DNA of 64,000 nt from positions 1-64,000 of the forward strand of contig JAISUS010000029.1 of the NCBI GenBank assembly GCA_031271965.1, given 5' to 3'. Shown here one piece after another: positions 1 through 7,730 of the stretch; the first letter of the stretch is position 1; each line of letters begins with the position of its first letter. Both the position numbers and the translations under genes were made by a program. Source of the DNA: Prevotella sp. (GTDB taxonomy: Bacteria; Bacteroidota; Bacteroidia; Bacteroidales; Dysgonomonadaceae). The notes beneath the pieces are model-generated. The model did not search any database. It saw only the letters and a list, made by a program, of their open reading frames with translations, and was not told the DNA's origin.

Positions 1-84
1 AGTTTTGAATTTTTCTACCGCTTCCTTCATCTGTACATCAGACAAAACGGGAGTCAAAATGAAAACGGTTTCGTAATTGTTCAT
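1..84 (-). CDS. rpsF: Ribosomal protein bS6, N-terminal 28 residues (cut by window edge)
   Basis: The reading frame starts at the ATG whose complement ends at 84 and runs off the left edge. The visible start, MNNYETVFILTPVLSDVQ, is the first beta-strand and loop of bS6, which binds 16S rRNA together with bS18 in the small subunit. In Bacteroidetes rpsF usually heads an rpsF-rpsR-rplI operon, but the rest lies outside this window. It is transcribed divergently from marR, and its likely promoter is at 133-163. Confidence 0.85.
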   Translation of the reverse strand, partial: MNNYETVFILTPVLSDVQMKEAVEKFKT

Positions 85-132
85 AAATTAAATAATTATA
101 AATTAAACATGTCATTTTTTGCAAATGAGCCG

Positions 133-163
133 CAAAGATAGCTTTTTTTCTTTATACTACAAA
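133..163 (-). promoter_or_regulatory. Promoter of rpsF
   Basis: Read on the minus strand, TATCTTTG (133-140) is a Bacteroidetes -7 box. TTTG (160-163) lies 19 bp further upstream as the -33 box. Transcription should start near 126-129, leaving a ~45-nt leader. The -33 box lies inside the left arm of the inverted repeat at 151-165. Confidence 0.7.
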
Positions 164-223
164 TGCTAAAGCTGTAAAAAATATTTGAGATACAGACTTC
201 TTATGTTACATTTGTAGTATAAA
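151..223. repeat. 15-bp perfect inverted repeat between divergent rpsF and marR
   Basis: The arms are TTTATACTACAAATG (151-165) and its exact reverse complement (209-223), separated by 43 bp. The left arm covers the rpsF -33 box and the right arm covers the marR -7 box. This placement suggests a pair of operator sites, for which the adjacent MarR-family protein is the obvious candidate ligand. Binding is inference. Confidence 0.6.
184..214 (+). promoter_or_regulatory. Promoter of marR
   Basis: TTTG (184-187), a 19-bp spacer and TACATTTG (207-214) match the Bacteroidetes -33/-7 consensus. The start codon is 24 bp after the -7 box. The -7 box overlaps the right arm of the inverted repeat, as expected for an autoregulated gene. 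Confidence 0.7.
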
Positions 224-237
224 ATAAAGCTTGACAC

Positions 238-708
238 ATGGAAAATAAAGAAATGTTGGATTTAGATCAGGATTTGGATCTTATCTTTCCTGTTATTAAT
301 GGAAAAGTGTCGATGGCGATCAACCGAATGATGTATCGTAACCTTAGGAAAGAGGGCTTGGAAATAACACCTGAACAGTGGACTGTTCTTGCCTTTCTGT
401 GGCGCGAAGATGGCGTTACTCAGCAAACGTTATGTAATTCCACCTTCAAAGATAAGCCCAGTATGACTCGCCTTATAGATAATCTGGTGAAGCAAAATCT
501 GGTTTATCGTAATACATCTGCAACGGACAGGCGTTCCAATTATATTTATCTGACCGATTTTGGAAAATCAATAAAAGATAAAGCTCATAAAGCAGTACAA
601 CTCACGATGGACTCGGCTCTTGCCGGTATCGACTTGGAAGGACTAAAACAAGTGCGTACCTTACTGATGGCTGTCTTTGGAAATATAAGAGAGGCATTGG
701 AAGGGTAA
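238..708 (+). CDS. MarR-family transcriptional regulator
   Basis: A 156-residue winged-helix protein of normal MarR length. The N-terminal helices (about 10-40) form the dimer interface. The helix-turn-helix spans about 45-85, and the wing carries the family DRR motif (97-99) followed by a YIYLTDFGK-like strand. MarR proteins are dimeric repressors released by small ligands or oxidation. The ligand cannot be told from the sequence. It diverges from rpsF across an inverted repeat that overlaps both promoters, so it may repress itself and perhaps modulate the ribosomal operon. Only 4 bp separate its stop from the convergent downstream gene. Confidence 0.9.
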   Translation: MENKEMLDLDQDLDLIFPVINGKVSMAINRMMYRNLRKEGLEITPEQWTVLAFLWREDGVTQQTLCNSTFKDKPSMTRLIDNLVKQNLVYRNTSATDRRSNYIYLTDFGKSIKDKAHKAVQLTMDSALAGIDLEGLKQVRTLLMAVFGNIREALEG

Positions 709-712
709 GTTG

Positions 713-1735
713 TTATTTTATTATCAAATCTAAATAAATAGGAAGATGGTCGCTGTATCCACCTAAGTATTTCCATCCCGAATAAGTTCTGAAAGGTTTT
801 TTACCTCCGTATTTTGTGTCTTCTTCCATCAGAAAATCATCCTTGAAAATATAAGCGGCTTTATCTTTTATTGAAGTTCTGTTCACTTTGCTCAGTAAAT
901 TACCGCTGACTATAAACTGATCGATAAAATTCCATATTCCTCTGTATTTGTACGATCCGGCATCTTTCTCCTTTAGCCGGTGATAAAACATATTGTACAG
1001 ACCTTTAGCCGAAATGTTATCTTCGATACCCTTCGCTTTCAGGGCTTCATATAAACTTGCATTATCGGGATAATCGTTAAAGTCTCCCATAATGATGATA
1101 TTTGCTTTTTTCCGAATCAGGAAAAGACTGTCTGTTTTTTGTTTAAGTAATTGTGCACAAGTGATTCTGTATCGGGTGGTCTTTTTTATACCTTCACTTC
1201 GGGAAGGGAAATGGCAAACGAAAATATCAAGCAGGTCACCATTTACTATTCGTCCTGTTACATGCAGTATATCGCGTGTGGTTTTTACCGAATCAATAAA
1301 AGGTCTGTATGATTTTTTGCTTATTAATCTCATCTGGTCGCGTTGATATAATAAAGCGATATTTGAACCTCGATGGTCTTTCGAGTCTGTGATGACATAT
1401 TCATACCTATCTTTCCGTAACGATGTCTGTGTGGTCAGATGATGTAGCACCGATTTATTTTCCACTTCACAAATGCCAATCAGGGCAGGAGGATAATTCT
1501 CTCCCACAGCATAGATGACTTTACTTACATTTTTCAGTTTATCCCAATAGCGTTGCCCCGACCAGTGGAGATTTCCTTCGGGAGTAAGATCGTCGTCATT
1601 TGTATTCGGGTTGTTTTGAGTATCATAAAGGTTTTCCGGATTATAAAACATGACGCGAAACTTCTCCTGAGCTATGATGAAAGTTCTTGAAGAAAAGAGA
1701 AATAAAATAATGAGCAGTATTGTTCTAATTTTCAT
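713..1735 (-). CDS. Endonuclease/exonuclease/phosphatase-fold protein, exported
   Basis: A 340-residue protein of the EEP (DNase I-like) superfamily. Metal and catalytic positions are visible: N32 and E34 in YNPEN, E90 in GICEVEN, GDFND (217-221) and the terminal SDH (328-330). An N-terminal hydrophobic stretch (5-22) ending in AQ indicates Sec export, so the substrate is probably extracellular nucleic acid or a phosphoester rather than chromosomal DNA. Its start overlaps the end of the upstream beta-helix gene by 11 bp, indicating translational coupling at the end of the run from the cyclophilin gene. Confidence 0.88.
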   Translation of the reverse strand: MKIRTILLIILFLFSSRTFIIAQEKFRVMFYNPENLYDTQNNPNTNDDDLTPEGNLHWSGQRYWDKLKNVSKVIYAVGENYPPALIGICEVENKSVLHHLTTQTSLRKDRYEYVITDSKDHRGSNIALLYQRDQMRLISKKSYRPFIDSVKTTRDILHVTGRIVNGDLLDIFVCHFPSRSEGIKKTTRYRITCAQLLKQKTDSLFLIRKKANIIIMGDFNDYPDNASLYEALKAKGIEDNISAKGLYNMFYHRLKEKDAGSYKYRGIWNFIDQFIVSGNLLSKVNRTSIKDKAAYIFKDDFLMEEDTKYGGKKPFRTYSGWKYLGGYSDHLPIYLDLIIK

Positions 1736-3122
1736 AGCACCCGATATCCGGTCCGGAGTCGCTGAGACGAGATTTCCCTTTTAAGTCAAGAGGCGCAAGA
1801 GAAGAATAAGCTTTGTCCGCTTTGCCTATTGCCGGAGATGAAGATTGTAATTCAAAATTATAAGAATAAATACCGGCACTATTCAGGTCTTTGAATTGAG
1901 GATCGGAATTCCATATAACATCAATGTAGTGGCTGCCCGGTGTCTGAGTCCCTTTGATCAGGCAGTTACGGAAACCATATACAAAAGGAATATTACTTAT
2001 CCCTTTCAGTAATATTTCGTTTGATACTGATCCGAATATAATCGAATTGGTGAAATCACATTTCGAGAGAGGATATAATTCGTTTCCGTACGTATTGTTC
2101 AGTAAGAGGCTTTCGGCCTGACGTGCAGACCATCTGTAGTAGTTAGCTAATGTGCAGTGCAAGAATGAATATTCTCCACCTGACAGAGATACGACATACT
2201 TTCCGGAATTTGCAAACAGTCCGTTTTCTACATCTATATTACAGTTTACAGCTTGCAGACCATATTCTGATGAGTTTTGAACAATAATATTTTTTAGTAT
2301 CGCTTTTTTGTTACTGGCATCCGACTCCGAAAAGGTAATGCCTCTTGTCACATTTTTTACAACTATATTTTTTAGTGAATTGTTATAGCTGTCAGAATGA
2401 AAAACTATACCTTCCCATTGTCCGGGTACATTATTGTATGGGATATCAGCTTCGATATTATCGAAGCGGCTTCCCCTGAAAATAATTGGCGCTTGCATTG
2501 TCCCCTGAGCATTGAGGATTCCATTTATCTTTATAGAAGCGTTGTTCTTCATAAAGAAAACAGCACCTTCTTTTATACTCAAAGCCGCATTCTTATTCAC
2601 AACTAACGAGTCATATATAAGGAACGGCTTTTTGTCGGTCAGGGTAGTATCTTCTTTTATTACTTTATTTTTCCATATATATACGTCTTGCCCCACTGCC
2701 TCCAATTGAACATATTGAGTATTTCCATTTACAACGAAGCGGATGGAATCTCTTATTAGAAGCGGATTTTTTGTGTTTGTAGGATCAATCGTCACTTCTA
2801 CAAAACCGTAAAGGCTGTCTTTTTTTAGTATTTCTATATTAGTCAGCCGTGTACCTTTTTCGCCATCTATATTCATCCTGAATCCGCTTTTCGAGGCATT
2901 TACCAATTCGATGGATTCGATTCTTAAAGAATTTTTATTTCTGTTGTAAATCTTGAATTGCTTTGTGGTAGAACCAATAGTCGAAAAAACAGTATCGAAA
3001 CTGATCGTATTTTCCGAAAAAGCCAATGTTAGATTTTTATCCGTAGAAAAATCGTCTCCATCTTTACAGGCGTAGAACAGAATGAACAAAAAGATTATGA
3101 TAAGGCTGATATATTTTTTCAC
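1725..3122 (-). CDS. Lipoprotein with predicted right-handed beta-helix
   Basis: About 465 residues. I prefer the GTG start at 3122 because it gives a compact lipoprotein signal (VKKYISLIIIF...FYAC, Cys19). The upstream ATG at 3152 would add ten charged residues and overlap the dsbA-like gene by 17 bp. The Cys is followed by KDGDD, resembling the acidic export signal of surface lipoproteins in Bacteroidetes. The middle (about 150-420) has repeating short beta-strands with Asn-rich turns, as in parallel beta-helix proteins. It ends in LKGKSRLSDSGPDIGCYEN, a tail common in such proteins. The binding partner or substrate is unknown. Confidence 0.75.
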   Translation of the reverse strand: MKKYISLIIIFLFILFYACKDGDDFSTDKNLTLAFSENTISFDTVFSTIGSTTKQFKIYNRNKNSLRIESIELVNASKSGFRMNIDGEKGTRLTNIEILKKDSLYGFVEVTIDPTNTKNPLLIRDSIRFVVNGNTQYVQLEAVGQDVYIWKNKVIKEDTTLTDKKPFLIYDSLVVNKNAALSIKEGAVFFMKNNASIKINGILNAQGTMQAPIIFRGSRFDNIEADIPYNNVPGQWEGIVFHSDSYNNSLKNIVVKNVTRGITFSESDASNKKAILKNIIVQNSSEYGLQAVNCNIDVENGLFANSGKYVVSLSGGEYSFLHCTLANYYRWSARQAESLLLNNTYGNELYPLSKCDFTNSIIFGSVSNEILLKGISNIPFVYGFRNCLIKGTQTPGSHYIDVIWNSDPQFKDLNSAGIYSYNFELQSSSPAIGKADKAYSSLAPLDLKGKSRLSDSGPDIGCYEN

Positions 3123-3135
3123 CTGCAAATCTGAT

Positions 3136-3858
3136 TTAGCTGCAAACTCCATCTATCGAGCAAGATTGTCCGCTTATTATCTCGCCGTTTCCGGAGGATA
3201 TTCCGCTTTCCCATTCCTTGTATGCTTCATTTAATACTTCGAGATATTTTTCGGATGCGATAGAGCCTTGTACAATTTGCCTGTTATTGAATATGTAAAA
3301 AGGAATATACTCCAGATCATATTCGTTTTCGCTGTATTCAATATCCTTTTTAATGTCTGCAATATATTTATCACTTGACAGTAAGGACAATATATCAGCT
3401 TCTTTCAGTCCTATTTGAGTGCCAAGCTGTACCAAAACATTCTGACTGCTGATGTCCAATCCTTTTACAAAATAGGCATCGAATAGTATTTCTTCTGCTT
3501 CGGTAGCCAGGCCTGATTCATTAGCCAGCTTAACCAGTCGAAGAGCATCCGATGTGTTGGCTACAATTAATTTGTCAAAATCATAATTTAGTCCGACTTC
3601 TTTTGCTAGTTCTGCAACTTTTCCTTCTGAGACACGGGCTTCTTCCTCGCTCATATCAAACTTTTGTGCGAAATAACTGTAAATTGTTTGATCTGTAGCC
3701 TTTTTAGGTAGTTCAGGGTCTAGCTCATAGCTGTGCCATTCTAAATCTATATTATCCTTGTGTGGAAACTTATCGAGTGCTATTTCCAGTTTTCGTTTTC
3801 CTATATAGCAATATGGACAAGCTATGTCAGACCATATCGCGATTTTCATTTTTTCCAT
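3136..3858 (-). CDS. DsbA-family (FrnE-like) thioredoxin-fold oxidoreductase
   Basis: A 240-residue protein with the FrnE/2-hydroxychromene isomerase-like arrangement: a thioredoxin strand, the active-site CPYC (14-17) followed by YIGKRK, an alpha-helical insertion, and a return to the fold near 195-215. There is no signal peptide, so it is cytoplasmic, unlike true DsbA. The C-terminal tail holds two further cysteines (GQSCSIDGVCS) that could form a regulatory or metal-binding pair. The start could instead be Met4. It lies between the Nudix and beta-helix genes in a same-strand run. Confidence 0.87.
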   Translation of the reverse strand: MEKMKIAIWSDIACPYCYIGKRKLEIALDKFPHKDNIDLEWHSYELDPELPKKATDQTIYSYFAQKFDMSEEEARVSEGKVAELAKEVGLNYDFDKLIVANTSDALRLVKLANESGLATEAEEILFDAYFVKGLDISSQNVLVQLGTQIGLKEADILSLLSSDKYIADIKKDIEYSENEYDLEYIPFYIFNNRQIVQGSIASEKYLEVLNEAYKEWESGISSGNGEIISGQSCSIDGVCS

Positions 3859-3900
3859 TGTTGTAGTTTTTACAGATTATTGAACTATATAAACAAGCGA

Positions 3901-4461
3901 TTACATCAAATGGTTTGTTGCTAAATATTTCCAAATAACAGCTACATGCATCGATTGCCTTATCTCATCCTTCAATAATACTTCTTTTAATTCGTCTAAA
4001 GATAATAAAAATACGGTAATGTCTTCGGACGGCTCCAAATGTTGTTCCGATATTTTTTCTACGTCCGTTGCCAGATAACAGTAAGTTGTATTGGTGTGTG
4101 TACCCGGATTTGCAGATGTTGTCATTATTTCTTTCCAATTGCCGTTTCCGTAACCTGTTTCTTCCAATAATTCACGTTGTGCGGAAATAAGTGGAGAAGC
4201 ATCGTCTTTGTCGCAGACTCCGGCGCACAACTCCATTGATGTTTTTCCTAGTCCGTGTCTGTATTGGCGTATCAGTAAGAATTTGTTTTCCTTTGTAATG
4301 GCTAATGTGCAAACCCAATTTGGATATTCATAAACGTAATAGTTGGGTATTTCGTTTCCATTGGGTAATTTGACATGGTCGCGGCGGACAGTAAACCATG
4401 GCTCACGTGATAAATATTCGCTGCTTAGTATTGTCCATTTTTTATCATCAGTATTGTCCAT
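3901..4461 (-). CDS. Nudix hydrolase, ADP-ribose pyrophosphatase-like
   Basis: About 186 residues from the ATG at 4461, which leaves 7 bp after the cyclophilin stop; an ATG at 4485 would overlap it. The Nudix box is recognisable by RELLEETGYG, with the leading Gly in AGVCDKDD. The first half is one residue longer than the consensus and has Asp/Ala where Glu is usual. The upstream strands (YEYPNWVCTLAITKE, LLIRQYRHG) match the ADP-ribose/NDP-sugar branch. It probably hydrolyses a nucleoside diphosphate derivative in the cytoplasm; the exact substrate is open. Confidence 0.85.
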   Translation of the reverse strand: MDNTDDKKWTILSSEYLSREPWFTVRRDHVKLPNGNEIPNYYVYEYPNWVCTLAITKENKFLLIRQYRHGLGKTSMELCAGVCDKDDASPLISAQRELLEETGYGNGNWKEIMTTSANPGTHTNTTYCYLATDVEKISEQHLEPSEDITVFLLSLDELKEVLLKDEIRQSMHVAVIWKYLATNHLM

Positions 4462-4468
4462 TATTTTT

Positions 4469-5287
4469 TTACTCTTCCAGAACAATAACGTTCATGAAAA
4501 TATTTTTAAATGGTTTGTCTTTCTCGTTTGTTCTTACTTTCTGAATTTTGTCAACCACATCCATCCCTTCTATTACTTCTCCAAAAACGGTGTATTCATT
4601 ATCCAGATGGGGTGTTCCTCCTCTCACTTTATAGAATTCGCGTTGTTCTTCCGTGTATGTGATTTCCGGCCTTCTGGATTCGGCTTCTTTGTTTGCTTGT
4701 TCTAGAAGTTTTGCTCTTAATTCAGCAATAGCCTCTTTTCTGCCTTCCTTATACATACTCTTTATGGAGTCCATATTCCGGGATTGCAAGTCCGAGTATA
4801 TTTTTTGTTTCAGCCGTTCGAAACGTTGTTTTTCTATTTCATCCAATTTATTGTCAGAGCGCACTACTCCCGTTACAATATAGAATTGTGAGGGGTCGGA
4901 TGCTTTTTCCGGATTTTCTTCGTTTCCCCATCGTGCAGCAGCTAAGGCTCCTTTCTTATGGAAATATGTGGGAAATTTTATCTCAGCAGGAATTGTGCTT
5001 CCCATTGTTTTGTCTTCGGCGATGGTATCTTTCTCTGCCATATTTCTGGTTTTGGGGTCACCCCCTTGTATCATGAATCCATCTATTATTCTATGAAAAA
5101 TCAGATTTTTATAGAATCCTTCTTTTGCCAGTTTAAGAAAATTATCTCTATGAATAGGTGTCTCATTGTATAACTTCACTTTTATATTACCATAGGTAGT
5201 TTGAATCAATACAATCGGTTCTTTGGGTTTGCTACTGCACATTGTTACAGAAAATAAAATTAGAATTGAAAAATATATAGGCTTCAT
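4469..5287 (-). CDS. Cyclophilin-type peptidyl-prolyl isomerase, lipoprotein
   Basis: A 272-residue protein with a lipoprotein signal (Cys17 in SVTMC), so a membrane-anchored periplasmic foldase. The cyclophilin core is clear: FHRIIDGFMIQGGDP early, then FYIVTG in the middle and FGEVIEGMDVVDKI near the C-terminus. Between the middle and the last part sits a charged, helix-forming insertion of about 75 residues (about 150-225) absent from minimal cyclophilins. It is first in the run cyclophilin-Nudix-DsbA-like-beta-helix-EEP, and its promoter is at 5312-5319. Confidence 0.9.
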   Translation of the reverse strand: MKPIYFSILILFSVTMCSSKPKEPIVLIQTTYGNIKVKLYNETPIHRDNFLKLAKEGFYKNLIFHRIIDGFMIQGGDPKTRNMAEKDTIAEDKTMGSTIPAEIKFPTYFHKKGALAAARWGNEENPEKASDPSQFYIVTGVVRSDNKLDEIEKQRFERLKQKIYSDLQSRNMDSIKSMYKEGRKEAIAELRAKLLEQANKEAESRRPEITYTEEQREFYKVRGGTPHLDNEYTVFGEVIEGMDVVDKIQKVRTNEKDKPFKNIFMNVIVLEE

Positions 5288-5311
5288 AATTTAACCGTTT
5301 TAGGAATAGAA

Positions 5312-5319
5312 CAAAGGTA
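5312..5319 (-). promoter_or_regulatory. -7 box for the cyclophilin gene run
   Basis: The minus strand reads TACCTTTG, matching TAnnTTTG, 25 bp before the cyclophilin start codon. I do not see a convincing -33 box. Confidence 0.5.
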
Positions 5320-5403
5320 ATTATTTTAAGGTGAAAATCGTTCTTATTTTTTGATTTCAGAATCTTTTCAGGTTTCAAATCCTTCGTTATACCAGGTAAC
5401 ATT

Positions 5404-6396
5404 TTATTCGATTACAAAAACGATAGTCTGTTCGGTCGGAGCCCAATCGAATACAAATTTAGCATGCGATGTAGCATTTCTTACACACATATGCGAACGG
5501 GGGGTAGTTCCCAAAGAGGGGCTATACTCTATAAGTGTTTTTCTCGGTTCGTTTACCGGAATCCCGTGAATGTACCCTCCATTTGTAAAACGGCTGGCAT
5601 AAGGTGCAAAACCTCCAGTTCTGGTAGTTCCATCCACAAGAAAAAACATTTTTACTTTTTTCTCTTGAATAACAAACATGCCTAATGGTGTTTCTTGCTG
5701 ATGGGGTGGTTTGTGCAGTCCTGTGGTTGCCGGATTCATACTCCTTACGAGCCATACGGAATCCGCTTTTTCCATTGTAACAATATTCTCGTTATTACGA
5801 TCAACGACTATTACGTTCTTAAATACTATTGTATCGTGTATCAGCTTTACATAATGTCTCGGTATATACCATTCTCCGTTAAAATCAGTTGTGGCTACCT
5901 TTACGAAGTTAGATGTGCTGTCTTGTAATATATTAACCAAAGATCCGTCTCGTCCGTAGCGTACAGCTGTAACTGTATCTTCCGGATGAAATAACGGTAC
6001 GGACTGATATCTTTCTACGCCCAAAGTGTCGGCAATGCGTTTATACTCATTTCTTCTGTATGTCTTCACTAGAGGAGCTTCTCCGTTATTATTGCGGTAA
6101 TTTTGAAGGATCGCCCACACTTTTGGAGTACACTGCATATTTTCCATACGAGCTAACAATATCTTTATTTTATCCCATTGAAATACACGCGTCGTGTCTT
6201 TGTATGGGTATGAGTCCTCTAATGTATATTGGTCGTAAAGTAGTTCTTTCTTTATTTTGATATCTTCTGCAGATACCGTTTTCGGTGGTGCTGCTTTAGC
6301 GATAGGAGCTGTTCGGGCAGGAGCAGGTTCTGCCTCCTCTTTTTTTGAACAAGCAATAGACACGATAACGATAAATAGCAGTATGATATTTCTCAT
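5404..6396 (-). CDS. L,D-transpeptidase (YkuD-fold), lipoprotein
   Basis: A 330-residue protein with a lipoprotein signal (Cys16 in IVSIAC) and a Pro/Ala-rich linker. The catalytic YkuD domain occupies the C-terminal half: IHG near 277 and the active-site motif SHMCVRN with Cys304. Most family members have SHGCVR, so Met replaces Gly beside the nucleophile. These enzymes make 3-3 cross-links in peptidoglycan or attach lipoproteins to it, acting in the periplasm. It is monocistronic, with its own -7 box upstream. Confidence 0.87.
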   Translation of the reverse strand: MRNIILLFIVIVSIACSKKEEAEPAPARTAPIAKAAPPKTVSAEDIKIKKELLYDQYTLEDSYPYKDTTRVFQWDKIKILLARMENMQCTPKVWAILQNYRNNNGEAPLVKTYRRNEYKRIADTLGVERYQSVPLFHPEDTVTAVRYGRDGSLVNILQDSTSNFVKVATTDFNGEWYIPRHYVKLIHDTIVFKNVIVVDRNNENIVTMEKADSVWLVRSMNPATTGLHKPPHQQETPLGMFVIQEKKVKMFFLVDGTTRTGGFAPYASRFTNGGYIHGIPVNEPRKTLIEYSPSLGTTPRSHMCVRNATSHAKFVFDWAPTEQTIVFVIE

Positions 6397-6426
6397 CTAT
6401 ATTGTTGTTTGTAAATTAACTGGAAA

Positions 6427-6434
6427 CAAAAATA
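6427..6434 (-). promoter_or_regulatory. -7 box for the L,D-transpeptidase gene
   Basis: The minus strand reads TATTTTTG, a TAnnTTTG match, about 30 bp before the start codon. Confidence 0.45.
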
Positions 6435-6506
6435 GAAATTATTATTACATTATGTTAAATACGGCGACAAAACAAAATCCGAAAATCAACAATCGAATGA
6501 TTTATT

Positions 6507-6514
6507 TATCTTTG
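6507..6514 (+). promoter_or_regulatory. -7 box for the first DUF4369/thioredoxin-fold gene
   Basis: TATCTTTG matches TAnnTTTG and lies 24 bp before the start codon at 6539. Confidence 0.5.
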
Positions 6515-6538
6515 CGTATTACTTAATCGATTATTTTA

Positions 6539-7660
6539 ATGAGAAAAGCAATCTTATTTCTGTTTGTTCTGATGGTGATTTTTTCATCTTGTCAGGACAA
6601 AAAATCCTATACAGTTGAAGGATGTTTTGACACCAATGCCTATGACGGCCAAACAGCCCATGTGTACTCCGAAACAGAAGATAGCTTGGGGCAGGTGACC
6701 CGTACAATTATAGGGTCGGATGTGATCAAAAATAGTAGATTTTCTATAAAAGGAAATCTTGTTGACGATATGGGAATGGGGATTATAACAATAGGGGAAT
6801 TTCGCATAACAGACGGATATAATGATACAGCTTTTAATCCCGTTAATTTTGTTTTACAACCGGGTACTATTAAGTTTTCTTATTCCAGGTCTGCAATATC
6901 AATCGGAGGTACGGAGAAAAATGATGAGCTGAACAAAATGTATGAGCAGATAAGCCGGATATTGGCAGTAAGGAATGAGATAATCGATTCTGGAAAGACC
7001 GGGTGGCTTGCCAATAACGAGTATCAGCAAAGAACAACTTCTGTCAATGCGGATTTGCGGAGTACCATATATGCCTTTATACGTAACAATATAACAAACA
7101 GGGCAGGGGAGTTCTACCTAAGAGAATCTCTTGAAATGTTGAGCCGCGATCAGATTCTTGAACTGTATAATATGACATCAGAATCGTTTCGCCGCCGTCC
7201 TCAATTAAAAACATTTATAGAGGAACTTACTCGTGTTATACCCAATGTCGGTATGGCTTATGCAAATGTTGAGCTTTATGATAAAGATGATAAGCCGGTC
7301 CCTTTGTCGGATTATGTCGGTAAAAATAAATATGTACTTTTAGATTTCTGGGGTTCTGAAAAATCGAGCTTTGATGATGTTCCAACTTTGATAAAGATAT
7401 ATAATAAATATAAACAAAAAGGACTTGAAATAATTGGTATCCCTCAGGATCTGAATAAGAACGAATGGACGGGAAGCGTTGCTAAATATAAGATGAATTG
7501 GCCGCAATTGGCAGATACTACAACTTTTGCAATAGATAGATATGGTATAGAAAAGCTGCCGTATACTATTCTGATTGATCAAGATGGTATAATTGTGGCT
7601 AAAGATTTGAGGGGAAGTGCTCTTGAGAGTAAAATGGGTGAGATATTTGATGTAAAATAA
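6539..7660 (+). CDS. Thioredoxin-fold lipoprotein lacking the redox cysteines
   Basis: A 373-residue lipoprotein (Cys in FSSCQDKK) with an N-terminal DUF4369-like beta domain and a C-terminal TlpA/AhpC-like thioredoxin fold. The active-site region reads DFWGSEKSSF (269-278): aligned with its neighbour, Lys275 and Phe278 replace the two cysteines of WCPPC. It can therefore hardly be a thiol-disulfide reductase and may be a binding or scaffold paralogue. The family cis-Pro region is still present (LPYTILID). It is followed 70 bp later by a canonical paralogue of the same architecture. Confidence 0.85.
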   Translation: MRKAILFLFVLMVIFSSCQDKKSYTVEGCFDTNAYDGQTAHVYSETEDSLGQVTRTIIGSDVIKNSRFSIKGNLVDDMGMGIITIGEFRITDGYNDTAFNPVNFVLQPGTIKFSYSRSAISIGGTEKNDELNKMYEQISRILAVRNEIIDSGKTGWLANNEYQQRTTSVNADLRSTIYAFIRNNITNRAGEFYLRESLEMLSRDQILELYNMTSESFRRRPQLKTFIEELTRVIPNVGMAYANVELYDKDDKPVPLSDYVGKNKYVLLDFWGSEKSSFDDVPTLIKIYNKYKQKGLEIIGIPQDLNKNEWTGSVAKYKMNWPQLADTTTFAIDRYGIEKLPYTILIDQDGIIVAKDLRGSALESKMGEIFDVK

Positions 7661-7672
7661 ACATAGAATTAG

Positions 7673-7680
7673 TAAATTTG
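7673..7680 (+). promoter_or_regulatory. Possible -7 box for the TlpA-like gene
   Basis: TAAATTTG fits TAnnTTTG and lies 50 bp before the next start codon. The second paralogue may therefore be transcribed separately from the first. This is an AT-rich gap, so chance occurrence is possible. Confidence 0.35.
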
Positions 7681-7730
7681 TCATTTGATAAACATTTGAG
7701 GTGCTATATTTTTATTAAAATTCAATTTAA

